A stretch of 58,657 nucleotides of DNA from Bacteroidales bacterium (GCA_003550725.1 PUKZ01000173.1:1-58657); one strand, 5' to 3'; positions 45,382-55,838 are shown, counted from the stretch's first letter. Translations and numbers: made by a program. The notes: a model not told the origin generated them from the sequence alone.

Positions 45382-46218
45382 TTGAACGAATTTTCTGATA
45401 TCACTTACACAAGCAGTGATCTTTTAATTGCTTTCGGGCTTACGCTGCTGGCAGGATTATCAACAGGTATTGGCAGTACTATAGCTTTTTTTGCAAAACG
45501 AACCAGCAAAAGATTTTTATCTCTTGCCCTGGGATTCTCAGCAGGTGTAATGATATACATATCATTTGTTGAGATATTTTTTGAAGCCATGGATATCCTT
45601 TCTTCTGAGGTTGGCTCAAAAATGGGGCATTTATTTACTGTGTCAGCATTTTTTGCCGGCATGCTGGCTATTGCAATAATTGATAAGATTGTTCCGTCAT
45701 TTGAAAACCCCCACGAATTAAAGCTTGTGGAAGAAATTTCGAAACATGAAGAGCAAAGGAAGAGAAGTAAGCTGATGCGTATGGGGCTTCTGTCAGCAGT
45801 TGCAATAGCTATACATAATTTTCCCGAAGGATTGGTTACGTTCTTTGCAGCAATAAAGGATATAAAGCTTGGACTACCTATTGCAATTGCCATTGCAATA
45901 CATAATATACCCGAAGGCATTGCTATTTCAGTGCCAATATATCACGCAACCGGAAGTAAAAAGAAAGCTTTTAAATATTCCTTCCTGTCAGGTTTGGCTG
46001 AACCAATTGGCGCTTTGGTAGGTTTCTTTATATTACTTCCTTTTTTGAACAATTTTATTTTTGGATTGGTTTTTGCATCTGTTGCAGGAATAATGGTCTT
46101 TATATCTCTTGACCATCTTCTGCCCGCTGCCCGCGAATACGGCAAGCCCCACCTTGCACTATACGGCCTAATAGGAGGTATGGCTGTAATGGCTGCAAGC
46201 CTTATTATACTGAGTTAA
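45382..46218 (+). CDS. ZIP-family divalent metal transporter (ZupT-like)
   Basis: 278 aa with eight predicted membrane helices. The two metal-binding helices carry AIHNFPEGLVTF (near 148) and AIHNIPEGIAI (near 173), the diagnostic ZIP pair. The cytosolic loop (about 95-130) is charged (EEISKHEEQRKRSK). The protein imports zinc or other divalent ions, and selectivity cannot be read off. The start is a TTG two bases behind the dxs stop (45377-45379), with no ATG that would keep the first helix. No Zur-like site is seen, and it depends on the dxs transcript. Confidence 0.92.
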   Translation: MNEFSDITYTSSDLLIAFGLTLLAGLSTGIGSTIAFFAKRTSKRFLSLALGFSAGVMIYISFVEIFFEAMDILSSEVGSKMGHLFTVSAFFAGMLAIAIIDKIVPSFENPHELKLVEEISKHEEQRKRSKLMRMGLLSAVAIAIHNFPEGLVTFFAAIKDIKLGLPIAIAIAIHNIPEGIAISVPIYHATGSKKKAFKYSFLSGLAEPIGALVGFFILLPFLNNFIFGLVFASVAGIMVFISLDHLLPAAREYGKPHLALYGLIGGMAVMAASLIILS

Positions 46219-46498
46219 AAACTGAGTATTAAATGATCTGTTGAGACAAACCAGATATCACCAATGAAAACCTACACAGCTAAATAAAAAATAATTAACC
46301 AACAAGTTAAAAATTTTTTGAAACCGCAACTGAAACATTTTTTATAATGAATCGTTGTTTGTTAAGAATTAAATGTATAAGTTATAATTGAACCAAATTA
46401 GCTTATATTTGTAGCTTCAAACTAGTTTTGCAAGCTAATAATTGATTTTGAAACAAATTGATTAAGATCTTAAGAACACATTAACAATAATATTCATA

Positions 46499-48583
46499 AT
46501 GAACTTTGATATAACCTTTGGCTATCCAACCTGGCTATTGATATTTTGCTTATTGTTAGGCGGCGGATATGCTACCCTTCTCTACTACCGTAATTATGAA
46601 AGTTTAGGCAGAAAATTATCTATTGTATTAGGTGCTTTAAGGTTTTTAACAGTATTTTTCCTGGCTGTTTTAATACTTGCACCAATGATTGAGCGCATTA
46701 TAAACATTGAAGAAGATCCTATGATACTATTTGTCCAGGACAACAGTGGTTCTGTTGGTTTTGGCACCGATTCGGCATATTACCTTAACGAGTATAAAAA
46801 TGAAGTTCAGTCTTTTAAAGAAGAGTTAAGTCATGATTATGACGTAAGGACATATACTTTTGGAGAATCTTTTAACAGAAACAGTAATTTTACCTTTGAC
46901 GAGAGGCTAACCAATATGTCCGACATTTTTGAAGGATTACAAACATCATACAGCAACAGGAATGTCGGTGCTGTTATTTTAGCATCAGATGGTATATATA
47001 ATCGTGGCATTAACCCCCTATATGCTTCCAGGACAAATAATTTTTCTGTATATTCTGTTGCCCTTGGCGACACTACCGCCCATAAAGATGTAATACTTAC
47101 CGATGTGCTTCACAACCGTGTAACATACTTGGGAAATAAATTTCCTGTACAGGTGCATATAGAAGCCCGCGAATGCAAAGGAGAATCCAGTACACTTACT
47201 ATAAACAAAGACGACAGAGAGCTATTCTCGAAAACCATTGACTTTACAACCAACCATCATTTTGAAACAGTTGATCTGACACTTGAAGCAGAAGAAGTGG
47301 GTTTGGAAAGATATGATGTAAATCTTTCAGCTGTTGATGGAGAGGTCAATATTGAAAATAATTCCAAAGAATTATTTATTGAAGTCATAGACAGCAGGCA
47401 AAAAGTACTGATCCTTTATAACACCCCCCATCCTGATGCCGGAGCTATTAAGCAAAGCCTTGAAGCTAATGAACACTACGAAGTGAAGTCATCCGCTATA
47501 AATGATTTTAATGATAATGTTGAACAATTCAACCTGGTTATACTTCATCAACTTCCATCATTTGAAAATCCCCGTCATGAAATTTTAGAAAATATTTATG
47601 AACAGGAAATTCCAAGGCTTTTTATAAACGGAAGCCAAACAAATATTTCAGCATTCAATAATTTACCTACCGGGGTTAATATTCAAACTCGGTCAGAACA
47701 ATTTAGCGAAGCACTACCCAATTTTAACCAGGGATTTGCACTTTTTAGCATTGAAGATGATACTGAAGATTTTTTCAGCTCACTGCCTCCTTTATATTCA
47801 CATTTTGCTGATTATGAAATAGAGGGCAATGCCAGGGTTTTCCTTAATCAAAAAATTGGTAATGTGGTTACTGATGACCCATTGATAATTTTTTCCGATG
47901 ACGGAACTGCAAAAACAGGGGTAATAACCGGCGAAGGTATTTGGAGATGGAGACTTCATAATTACATGCACAAACAAAACCACAATATTTTTGATGAAAT
48001 AATATCCAAAAAAGTACAATACCTTTCTGTTTTGGAAGACAAAAGCCATTTGCAGGTTTTTGGAGAACCCATGTATTATGAAAACGAGCCTGTAGAGTTT
48101 TCGGCAGAGGTGTATAATCAGAGTTTTGAACTTATAAACGAACCAGAGCTACATTTATCCATTACAGGAGAAGACGGAGCCGAATACCCATACGTTTTCA
48201 ACCGAACTACTAATGCCTATTCTCTCAACGCCGGCACTTATCCCGCAGGAGATTACCAATATGAAGCAGAAGTTACTGTCGGAGATCAAAAATACAGCCA
48301 GAAAGGAGAGTTTAGCGTTGCTGAACTCAATATAGAACAGCTTCAAACTATTGCCAACCATCAATTAATGTACAGACTTGCCTCTGAAAATGACGGTAAA
48401 CTTTTCTACCCCGGCCAATGGAATGAACTGGCTGATGAATTGAAGCAAAGAGATGATATTAAACCTGTCTTATACTCGCAAAAACAATTTGAAGAAGCTA
48501 TCAGCCTGAGGGGTATATTCTTTCTGATTATTTTGCTCATAACCATTGAATGGTTTGTGAGACGTCGAAGTGGAGTATATTAA
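46499..48583 (+). CDS. Membrane-anchored vWA-domain protein of unknown function
   Basis: 694 aa. Two N-terminal membrane helices (about 10-28 and 40-62) are followed by a von Willebrand A-like domain with an intact MIDAS, QDNSGSVG (D81, S83, S85), and VILASDGIYNRG. Beyond about 200 come beta-sandwich-like segments and a glutamine-amidotransferase-like region (about 300-420: KVLILYNTPHPDAGAIKQSLE). A membrane helix lies at the very end (about 672-688) with a basic tail. The layout resembles large Bacteroidota vWA proteins of the BatA/BatB neighbourhood. No MoxR ATPase or Bat partner is encoded nearby, so this one is orphan. A TATATTTG box at 46404-46411 may be its promoter. Confidence 0.8.
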   Translation: MNFDITFGYPTWLLIFCLLLGGGYATLLYYRNYESLGRKLSIVLGALRFLTVFFLAVLILAPMIERIINIEEDPMILFVQDNSGSVGFGTDSAYYLNEYKNEVQSFKEELSHDYDVRTYTFGESFNRNSNFTFDERLTNMSDIFEGLQTSYSNRNVGAVILASDGIYNRGINPLYASRTNNFSVYSVALGDTTAHKDVILTDVLHNRVTYLGNKFPVQVHIEARECKGESSTLTINKDDRELFSKTIDFTTNHHFETVDLTLEAEEVGLERYDVNLSAVDGEVNIENNSKELFIEVIDSRQKVLILYNTPHPDAGAIKQSLEANEHYEVKSSAINDFNDNVEQFNLVILHQLPSFENPRHEILENIYEQEIPRLFINGSQTNISAFNNLPTGVNIQTRSEQFSEALPNFNQGFALFSIEDDTEDFFSSLPPLYSHFADYEIEGNARVFLNQKIGNVVTDDPLIIFSDDGTAKTGVITGEGIWRWRLHNYMHKQNHNIFDEIISKKVQYLSVLEDKSHLQVFGEPMYYENEPVEFSAEVYNQSFELINEPELHLSITGEDGAEYPYVFNRTTNAYSLNAGTYPAGDYQYEAEVTVGDQKYSQKGEFSVAELNIEQLQTIANHQLMYRLASENDGKLFYPGQWNELADELKQRDDIKPVLYSQKQFEEAISLRGIFFLIILLITIEWFVRRRSGVY

Positions 48584-48889
48584 CAAGGATCAGGCTTAAA
48601 TATTCAATATTTCCTATCCCTTCAACTGCATTTAAAAAACCTTGCAATTAAAACCGATAATTAAGTAAACCATAAAAGTTTATTTTTTTAACATATAATT
48701 GCAAACCTAACCAAATTTTATTTTAATTTTTTTTAAGAAATTAAATATGTCTTAAAAAAATTAAAATACATTTTTTAATTTTTTTTAATTTTCATTGGTT
48801 ATTATTACTATTTTCGTGCAGATTTCTATTCCAAGTTTATTCGGGTATAATCTATCAACAAATTTTATTAATTAAATAATAATCAAGCT
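48584..48889. other. 306-base AT-rich gap
   Basis: There is long poly-A/T-rich DNA with several TTTTTTAATT runs at 48721-48792. I see no gene and no well-spaced promoter. A TATTTTCG box at 48809-48816 comes closest. Confidence 0.3.
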
Positions 48890-51574
48890 ATGAAAATTAA
48901 TTTACACCGCATTAAAATTAAAGCATTATTTATGATCATATCAGCAATGCTTTTTTTTACTTCTTCAACCGTAGTTTATTCACAAATGGTTACGCCAAAT
49001 TTAAGGATAAACGATGCAGATGTTGATAACATGATAACCGGTTCACGGTCATTGGCTGTTGTTGAAGATAATGTATATGTTGTTTGGGTTGACGACAGGG
49101 TTGAGGCTGGCAATATATACTTTTCAAAATCTGAAGATGGCGGAGAGACATTCTCGGATGATATTATTCTTTCATCATCAAATGATGAAAACCTGAATAT
49201 TTGGCCGGCAATTGTTGCTGATGAAGCTGGGGGAGTTTATGTTACATGGACAGGCTTTACAGGCCCTGAAATGGGCCCCGAATCAGGTGTAAATGTCTGG
49301 TTTACCAAATCTACCGACAAGGGAGAATCATTTGATACACCATTAAAACTAACAGATAACGATTTATCTCTTTTTCCAAGTTTAGGGGTCTATGATAATT
49401 ACGTATATATTTTATACGGAGATGCAGAAAATGCTCCATTTGCCGACTACTATCTTATACGTTCGATTGATGGCGGTGACAGTTTTCAGGACCCCATACA
49501 AGTTAATGATGAAGCATGTATTGAAGAGGTAGCTTATGATAATTTTACTTCTATTGACATTGATCCTTTAACCGGAAATATATATCTTGCATGGGTCGAC
49601 GGGCGGCGTGAGGATAGCAAAGGCGATATCTTCTTCGCAAAATCAACTGATAACGGGGTCAGTATTGGTGACAACGTTATGGTCAACGATCCCGATACCG
49701 ATTGGGCAAATTTTGAAATGTTTAATATTGTTGTAACTGCCGCAGAAGAAAACATGGTTTATGTTGGCTATGTTGTTGAAGATGATGATTATAGCAGAAC
49801 TATACTTAGTATATCAGAAGATGGAGGAAATAACTTTATCATTGAAGATTTACTGGCAGAAAATGACAGTTACTGTTATCACTACGACATAATGGCTTTG
49901 CATGACGGCACAATAGGTGCTTTAATGGTCACCAATTTACATGGAATGGGATGGAACATTTGGTTTGCCCAGCCTGATGGTTCAATTCTCATAATAAATG
50001 ACACAAATGCTGATTTTCGTCAGCCTAGCCTTTTCCTGGACTATGAAGGATATATGCATTCTGTGTGGGTCGATGACAGAGAAGGACAAAACAATATATA
50101 TTATGCAAGAACTAAAGAATTTGAAGCACTGGGTATTCCTTATTTTGAAAATTTTAATGATGTAAATACTTCATCTATGCCACCGGGATGGATAATAAAT
50201 GGTGAAGGAGATTTTTTTGTAGCTGTTATTGATTGGGGGCCGGAACCCTATTCACCACCTAATCATCTGCAATTAAATCCTAATGATCAAAACTCCACTG
50301 CAGTAGCAATATTACCAGAATTTAAAGCTGAAAATGCAGGCCTTGCTTTAAACTTTAAAGCCAGATGGAACATATTTGGTCATGATACTTTAGAAATAGG
50401 AGTTATTACAGATGTAGACGATATTAGTACATTTGAACTTGTAGATTATATTGTGCTTCCTGATAATAACCACCATAATGATTATATTGTGTTTTTTAAA
50501 GATTACCAGGGTGAAGAAGGACATATTGCATTCAGATTTTCCGGATCAAAAACGTTAGGAACAGGCGGAGATGTATATATAGATAACATATATGTGTTTA
50601 GGGCTTTCTGTTTCGAACTGGCTGAAATACCATTATATGAGGATTTTGATGACCTGACTCCACCGGCTCTGCCTGAATGCTGGATAACCAATATAAATAA
50701 AGGAGGTAAAGTTTATACTACAAATGATCCACATTACTCTCCACCAAATTCAGCAATTATGATTAAAGCACCAAATGATGAACCTTATTTTATTACACCC
50801 CCTCTTGATGCAAACATAAGTGATTTAAAAATTTCATTTGATGCTTTTGCCGATTTTGTAGCTTATGGAGAAGCAACCCTTGAAATAGGAACCATGTCAA
50901 ACCCTATTGATAATGAAACATTTAATCCTTATACCAATATCACTGTTCCTGAAGACTCTTACCAGGGATTTGAAATAAAATTTGACAACTATCAAGGTGA
51001 TGATAAGCATATTGCCTTGAGGTTAAGTGATGTGATAGAAACTCAGGATGTTGATGTTAGTATTGACAATATAATTATTAATTATTATATATTCACGCTT
51101 ACTCTTTCTGCTGAACCTGAAATCGGTGGTAGTATAAGTGGAGAAGGTGAATACAATGAAGGTGAAATAGTTACAATAAATGCCACACCAAATTCTGGAT
51201 ATAAATTTGTTAACTGGACCGGAGATGTAGAATATATAGATGATCCGGAATTGAAAGAAACAACTTTAACTATGCCTGATGCTGATGTATCATTAACTGC
51301 TAATTTCATAGAAACCACAAGCATATCTGATAAAAAGGTTTCTCCAAAAATTAATATCTTCCCCAACCCCGCAAACCAAAAATTTACTATTGAATCTGAT
51401 GAGTTAATCAAACAAGTCAAATTGTTTGATGTCAACGGACAAATGGTTAAAAATATCAGAGCTGATGCAATGAAAACAGAAATACAGGTTATTAATATAA
51501 GACCAGGAACATATTTTATGCAAATACAAACTGCCAACGAAATATTAAACAGACGTGTGCAGGTTGTTCGTTAA
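48890..51574 (+). CDS. T9SS-secreted BNR/sialidase-like propeller protein
   Basis: 894 aa with a signal peptide (about 1-31). Residues about 40-410 form a propeller with Asp-box-like repeats: SKSEDGGETFSDD, TKSTDKGESFDTP, RSIDGGDSFQDP, AKSTDNGVSIGD and SISEDGGNNF. Two choice-of-anchor-J type modules follow (YFENFNDVNTSSMPPGW from about 420; LYEDFDDLTPPALPECW from about 580). One InlB-type repeat is next (GEGEYNEGE...WTGDVEY). A type A T9SS sorting domain ends the chain (NIFPNPANQKF, PGTYFMQI, RRVQVVR). The sialidase catalytic Arg triad is not evident, so it is a propeller scaffold rather than a proven glycosidase. The sorting domain is clearly diverged from the nearly identical pair at 911 and 3017. 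Confidence 0.88.
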   Translation: MKINLHRIKIKALFMIISAMLFFTSSTVVYSQMVTPNLRINDADVDNMITGSRSLAVVEDNVYVVWVDDRVEAGNIYFSKSEDGGETFSDDIILSSSNDENLNIWPAIVADEAGGVYVTWTGFTGPEMGPESGVNVWFTKSTDKGESFDTPLKLTDNDLSLFPSLGVYDNYVYILYGDAENAPFADYYLIRSIDGGDSFQDPIQVNDEACIEEVAYDNFTSIDIDPLTGNIYLAWVDGRREDSKGDIFFAKSTDNGVSIGDNVMVNDPDTDWANFEMFNIVVTAAEENMVYVGYVVEDDDYSRTILSISEDGGNNFIIEDLLAENDSYCYHYDIMALHDGTIGALMVTNLHGMGWNIWFAQPDGSILIINDTNADFRQPSLFLDYEGYMHSVWVDDREGQNNIYYARTKEFEALGIPYFENFNDVNTSSMPPGWIINGEGDFFVAVIDWGPEPYSPPNHLQLNPNDQNSTAVAILPEFKAENAGLALNFKARWNIFGHDTLEIGVITDVDDISTFELVDYIVLPDNNHHNDYIVFFKDYQGEEGHIAFRFSGSKTLGTGGDVYIDNIYVFRAFCFELAEIPLYEDFDDLTPPALPECWITNINKGGKVYTTNDPHYSPPNSAIMIKAPNDEPYFITPPLDANISDLKISFDAFADFVAYGEATLEIGTMSNPIDNETFNPYTNITVPEDSYQGFEIKFDNYQGDDKHIALRLSDVIETQDVDVSIDNIIINYYIFTLTLSAEPEIGGSISGEGEYNEGEIVTINATPNSGYKFVNWTGDVEYIDDPELKETTLTMPDADVSLTANFIETTSISDKKVSPKINIFPNPANQKFTIESDELIKQVKLFDVNGQMVKNIRADAMKTEIQVINIRPGTYFMQIQTANEILNRRVQVVR

Positions 51575-51601
51575 TTAAAACTAAATATCCATTTTAACTT
51601 G

Positions 51602-51647
51602 ATTCAGCCATACTAATGCTTAACAGCAATAATATGGCTGAATTTTT
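51602..51647 (+). terminator. Terminator after the third T9SS cargo gene
   Basis: A perfect 11-bp stem ATTCAGCCATA / TATGGCTGAAT with a 20-base loop is followed by T5. It lies 27 bases past the stop codon. Confidence 0.75.
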
Positions 51648-51859
51648 AATTGTAATTATTACAAATAATAATTGACGTTTAATCCATATACCAAATTATT
51701 AAAATTCCTAATTTAAATAATGAAATATATTTTCATTAATAAATTTTTAAAATCAAGAACGTATTAATTATTTTCATTTCTACTTTCGATCATTTCATTT
51801 TCCATAATATTATTAATTTTGCTTTAAACAAGCATATAGTTGTATCAAGCATGCAAGAA

Positions 51860-51887
51860 TTGATATGCTGTTTTTAATATAATTTTG
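51860..51887 (+). promoter_or_regulatory. Promoter of the M48 protease gene
   Basis: TTG at 51860-51862 and TAATTTTG at 51880-51887 are 17 bases apart. The -33 box lies inside a small hairpin (AGCAT / ATGCT, followed by GT5) that may end upstream transcripts. The leader then has a CATCTGCGAATCTGCG repeat (from about 51891). The rest of the 51575-51939 gap is featureless. Confidence 0.5.
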
Positions 51888-51939
51888 TAGCATCTGCGAA
51901 TCTGCGGGATACATTAATAAATATACTATAAACAATTAT

Positions 51940-53175
51940 ATGGAACAATTACTTTTTTATATTATCGTAGGGATTATAATATTGGATTATGCATTAGACC
52001 GGCTAATGGATTACCTCAATTCCACACGCTGGAGCAATAAATTGCCGGGTGAGTTGAAAGGCATTTACGACGAAGAAAAGTACCGCAAGTCGCAGGAATA
52101 CTCAAAAGACAACATGCGGTTTGGCCTCCTGACGAGTTCATTATCATTTATTGCAATACTGCTGATTCTCTTTTTTGAAGGATTTGCATTTCTTGATGAA
52201 TGGGTTAGACAGTATACCGAGCACCCGGTACTGATGGCAATAATATTTTTTGGAATACTTGGCATTTTATCAGACATACTCAGCACTCCTTTTGACATTT
52301 ATCACACATTTGTGATTGAAGAAAAATATGGTTTTAACCGTACTACGCCAAAAACATATATCACTGACAAACTCAAGGGCTATGTTCTTTCATTAATAAT
52401 CGGTGGTGGGCTTCTGGCTGTCTTTGTATGGTTTTATGATACTGCAGGTAATCTGTTTTGGTTATATGCATGGATCTTTATCACACTGTTTTCTGTATTT
52501 ATGTCGATGTTTTACTCTACATTGATAGTGCCTCTTTTCAATAAGCAAACTCCTCTTGAGGAAGGTGAATTGAGGGATGCTATTGAAAAATTTGCTCATA
52601 AAGCTGGATTTAAGCTTAAAAACATTTATGTAATCGACGGTTCGCGACGATCGAAGAAAGCCAATGCATATTTTAGCGGCCTGGGAGCAAAAAAGCGCAT
52701 TGTTTTATACGATACCCTGATCAATGATCATACTACCGAAGAACTTGTAGGTGTACTAGCTCACGAGATAGGTCATTATAAAAAGAAGCATACGCTTAAG
52801 TCAATTATGATATCAACCATTCATACAGGTATAATGCTTTATATTTTATCTTTATTTATTGACAACCCATACTTATCCGGTGCCCTGGGAGCCGAAACAC
52901 CAAGTTTTCATATCGGTATACTTGCATTTGGCCTATTATATTCTCCAATATCAACTCTTTTGGGCATAGCAGGAAACATGCTCTCAAGATACCATGAATA
53001 CGAAGCTGACCGCTTTGCTGCAAAGAAATATGATCCTAAGCCATTGCAAGAAGCACTCAAGAAACTGTCGGTAAATCATCTGAGCAACCTTAGGCCGCAC
53101 CCGGCATATGTTTTTATAAACTACTCACATCCGCCACTGCTTAAGCGACTGGAAGCATTAAAGAGCTATGAGTAA
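51940..53175 (+). CDS. M48-family (CAAX prenyl protease / Ste24-like) membrane metalloprotease
   Basis: 411 aa. Seven or so membrane helices are spread over the chain. The zinc site HEIGH (H275, E276, H279) sits in VGVLAHEIGHYKKKHT. The third ligand lies in SRYHEYEADRFAAKKY (EADRFA). The N-terminal region and the IEEKYGFNRTTPKTYITDKLK motif are typical of the Ste24/CAAX type. Bacterial members degrade or process membrane proteins under envelope stress, and prenylated substrates do not apply. It has its own promoter and about 170 bases to rarA. Confidence 0.93.
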   Translation: MEQLLFYIIVGIIILDYALDRLMDYLNSTRWSNKLPGELKGIYDEEKYRKSQEYSKDNMRFGLLTSSLSFIAILLILFFEGFAFLDEWVRQYTEHPVLMAIIFFGILGILSDILSTPFDIYHTFVIEEKYGFNRTTPKTYITDKLKGYVLSLIIGGGLLAVFVWFYDTAGNLFWLYAWIFITLFSVFMSMFYSTLIVPLFNKQTPLEEGELRDAIEKFAHKAGFKLKNIYVIDGSRRSKKANAYFSGLGAKKRIVLYDTLINDHTTEELVGVLAHEIGHYKKKHTLKSIMISTIHTGIMLYILSLFIDNPYLSGALGAETPSFHIGILAFGLLYSPISTLLGIAGNMLSRYHEYEADRFAAKKYDPKPLQEALKKLSVNHLSNLRPHPAYVFINYSHPPLLKRLEALKSYE

Positions 53176-53341
53176 CAAACACTTTAGATAATATGAATAA
53201 CAATAATTTAATATAACGCCTATGACACTGATTAAAAGGGTAATCGCCGGTTAACATATCCGCGTTAATCAGTTGAATCCGTTTCATCTGCGCTCCTTTA
53301 TAATATCATGCTTAAAACCAAACAATTTAGTTTATTATTAG

Positions 53342-54613
53342 ATGATTCATAAAACCACACCACTTGCCGAACTTTTGCGTCCTAAGACTCTTGATGAATA
53401 TCTTGGACAGAGTCATCTTGTAGGAGAAGACAGTATTTTACGAAAAAACATTGAAGCCGGCCGTATATTATCTATGATATTCTGGGGCCCTCCGGGTGTT
53501 GGCAAGACCACGCTGGCATATCTTATTGCCGACAAACTCAAGATGGAGTTTTTTACATTAAGTGCTATCAGCTCTGGCGTAAAGGATGTACGCAACGTCA
53601 TTGACAAGGCAAAGACCATGCAGGGCAGTGCATTACTCTTCATTGATGAAATACATCGTTTCAGCAAATCGCAGCAGGATTCACTACTCGGTGCAGTAGA
53701 AAAAGGTATTGTAACCCTTATTGGGGCTACCACAGAAAACCCATCGTTTGAAGTAATTTCTCCACTGCTATCGCGCTGCCAGGTATATATTTTAAAAGAC
53801 CTTGACAAAGAAGAATTATTAACGCTTTTAGAACGCGCCCGGAAATACATGGAACAAAAAACAGGTAAATCTATCAATATTGAAGATAACGATGCATTCC
53901 TTCGTGTTTCGGGAGGCGATGCGCGCAAATTATTAAACGCCCTCGAATTGATTGTACACTCAAATAAAAGTGAAAAACTTAATATTACCAACACTATGGT
54001 TGTTGATACGGTGCAGGAAAACATGGCTGTTTATGATAAAAGCGGCGAGATGCACTATGATATTATATCAGCATTTATTAAGTCAGTAAGGGGTAGTGAC
54101 CCTAATGCAGCCGTTTACTGGCTGGCAAGAATGATTGAGGGCGGTGAAGACCCAAAGTTTATTGCAAGGCGACTTATAATACTGGCATCGGAAGACATAG
54201 GCAATGCCAATCCAAATGCTCTATTGCTTGCCAATAATTGTTTTGAAGCAGTAAATAAAATAGGCTGGCCCGAAAGCCGGATCATACTGGCGCAAACAAC
54301 AACATACCTTGCGTCAAGTGCTAAAAGCAACGCAGCCTATATGGCAATAAATAAAGCCCAAAAGCTGGTAAAAGATACAGGTGATCTTAGCGTACCCCTC
54401 CATATACGCAATGCTCCAACCAAGCTTATGAAAGATATAGGCTATGCAAAAGATTACAAATATGCTCATGACTTCCCCGGCAATTTTATTTATCAAGAAT
54501 TTATGCCGGAAAAATTATCATCATCAAAGTTATATGACCCGGGAAACAACCCAAGAGAAATGGAAATACGTGACAGATTAAAAAAATTATGGGGAAAAAA
54601 GTATAAATATTAA
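53342..54613 (+). CDS. rarA: Replication-associated recombination protein A (RarA/MgsA AAA+ ATPase)
   Basis: 423 aa. Walker A GPPGVGKTTLAYLIA, Walker B ALLFIDEIHRFSKSQQD, sensor 1 IGATTENPSFEV and the arginine finger region LLSRCQVY are all present. They are followed by the RarA-specific C-terminal part: KSVRGSDPNAAVYWLARMI, LASEDIGNANPNALLLA and VPLHIRNAPTKLMKDIGY. The tetrameric ATPase acts at stalled replication forks with SSB. It is 10 bases from the aminotransferase gene downstream, and the two are likely co-transcribed. The short gap upstream (53176-53341) includes TTAATCAGTTGAATCCG-like intergenic repeat words. Confidence 0.95.
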   Translation: MIHKTTPLAELLRPKTLDEYLGQSHLVGEDSILRKNIEAGRILSMIFWGPPGVGKTTLAYLIADKLKMEFFTLSAISSGVKDVRNVIDKAKTMQGSALLFIDEIHRFSKSQQDSLLGAVEKGIVTLIGATTENPSFEVISPLLSRCQVYILKDLDKEELLTLLERARKYMEQKTGKSINIEDNDAFLRVSGGDARKLLNALELIVHSNKSEKLNITNTMVVDTVQENMAVYDKSGEMHYDIISAFIKSVRGSDPNAAVYWLARMIEGGEDPKFIARRLIILASEDIGNANPNALLLANNCFEAVNKIGWPESRIILAQTTTYLASSAKSNAAYMAINKAQKLVKDTGDLSVPLHIRNAPTKLMKDIGYAKDYKYAHDFPGNFIYQEFMPEKLSSSKLYDPGNNPREMEIRDRLKKLWGKKYKY

Positions 54614-54623
54614 ATATAATTTA

Positions 54624-55838
54624 ATGATTTCAACTAAGGAAGAGTTTTTTAAATACCTTGCACAAACATCAACTATTCCTATGGCAGTGGAAATAGATAA
54701 AGCTGAAGGTGTTTGGTTATATGACAATAAAGGCAAAAGATACCTTGACCTTATCTCGGGAATTTCTGTAAATATTATAGGGCACAGGCATCCCGAAGTA
54801 ATAAAAGCAATTCACAATCAACTTGAGAAATACCTGCATGTAATGGTATATGGTGAGTTTATTTTATCCCCTCAAACAAAACTGGCACAAAGAATTTGTT
54901 CAACATTACCTTCTTCACTAAATAATGTATTCTTTGTAAATTCAGGCAGTGAAGCAATAGAAGGAGCCATGAAGCTATCAAAAAGAGCAAGCGAAAGAAC
55001 AAAAACAATCAGCTTCAAAAACGGATATCACGGCAGTACACATGGTGCTATGAGTATAATGGGATGTGAAAGCGCCAAAAATTCTTTCAGGCCGTTGCTT
55101 CCCGATACAGATATAATTACTTTTAATGATACTGATTCATTAAGCCGTATTGATAATAAAACTGCATGTGTTGTAGCCGAAACGATACAAGGAGAAGCCG
55201 GAGCAATCACACCTGATAAGTCGTTTATGAAAGCCCTGCGTGAACGTTGCAATGAAACAGGAGCGCTTTTGATACTTGATGAAATTCAGTGTGGAGTTGG
55301 TCGCACAGGTAAATTGTGGGCCTTTGAACATTACGGCATTGTACCTGACATTTTAACTATAGCAAAAGGCTTGGGTGGAGGCTTACCAATAGGAGCTTTT
55401 GTTGCTTCAAAAGATCTTATGCACCAACTGACACATGATCCGGTACTAGGACATATTTCAACATTTGGAGGAAATCCACTTTGTTGTGCCGCTGCCCTTG
55501 CAACACTTAATGTCATTATTAATGAAAAAACATACTTAAAAGCAGAATCAAAAGAAAAGCTATTCAAGGCTAACCTAAAGCATCATTTTATCAAGTCAAT
55601 AAAAGGAAAAGGTTTGATGCTTGCCATTGAATTTGAAAGCTTTGAACAAAATAAAAGAATAATAGACCGGTGTATACAAAAAGGCATAATTACTGATTGG
55701 TTTTTATTTGCACCACATTGTCTTAGAATTGCCCCACCTCTGATAATTAATGAAGAACAAATTATTGAAGCCTGCAATAGTATTAATGAAGCTATTGAAG
55801 AAGAAGAAGAAGAAAAAAGAAGAAAAATAATAAATTAA
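54624..55838 (+). CDS. Class III PLP-dependent aminotransferase (acetylornithine/ornithine type)
   Basis: 404 aa. The Schiff-base lysine is K248 in ILTIAKGLGGGLPIGAF. The cofactor-binding Asp lies in LILDEIQCGVGRTGKLWAFEHY, and the phosphate-binding residues in NSGSEAIEGAMKLSKRA. The pattern fits the acetylornithine (ArgD), ornithine or 4-aminobutyrate aminotransferases. No arginine-synthesis or degradation neighbour lies alongside, so the substrate is open. The tail is low-complexity (EEEEEEKRRKIIN). It lies 10 bases behind rarA, a pairing that looks operonic without an obvious functional link. Confidence 0.9.
   Translation: MISTKEEFFKYLAQTSTIPMAVEIDKAEGVWLYDNKGKRYLDLISGISVNIIGHRHPEVIKAIHNQLEKYLHVMVYGEFILSPQTKLAQRICSTLPSSLNNVFFVNSGSEAIEGAMKLSKRASERTKTISFKNGYHGSTHGAMSIMGCESAKNSFRPLLPDTDIITFNDTDSLSRIDNKTACVVAETIQGEAGAITPDKSFMKALRERCNETGALLILDEIQCGVGRTGKLWAFEHYGIVPDILTIAKGLGGGLPIGAFVASKDLMHQLTHDPVLGHISTFGGNPLCCAAALATLNVIINEKTYLKAESKEKLFKANLKHHFIKSIKGKGLMLAIEFESFEQNKRIIDRCIQKGIITDWFLFAPHCLRIAPPLIINEEQIIEACNSINEAIEEEEEEKRRKIIN

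Noticed and set aside
45405-45920. A 171-codon minus-strand frame opposite the ZIP transporter gene
   Set aside because: The plus-strand product has both ZIP metal motifs. The opposite frame shows no domain and only mirrors the periodicity of the membrane helices.
48890-50130. An active sialidase
   Set aside because: Asp-box-like repeats are present but the catalytic arginine, tyrosine and glutamate pattern is not evident, so only a propeller fold is claimed.
53413-54024. A 203-codon frame on the minus strand inside rarA
   Set aside because: It lies wholly antisense to a well-conserved gene, is Ser/Arg-rich as expected from a shadow frame, and has no start context or recognisable domain.
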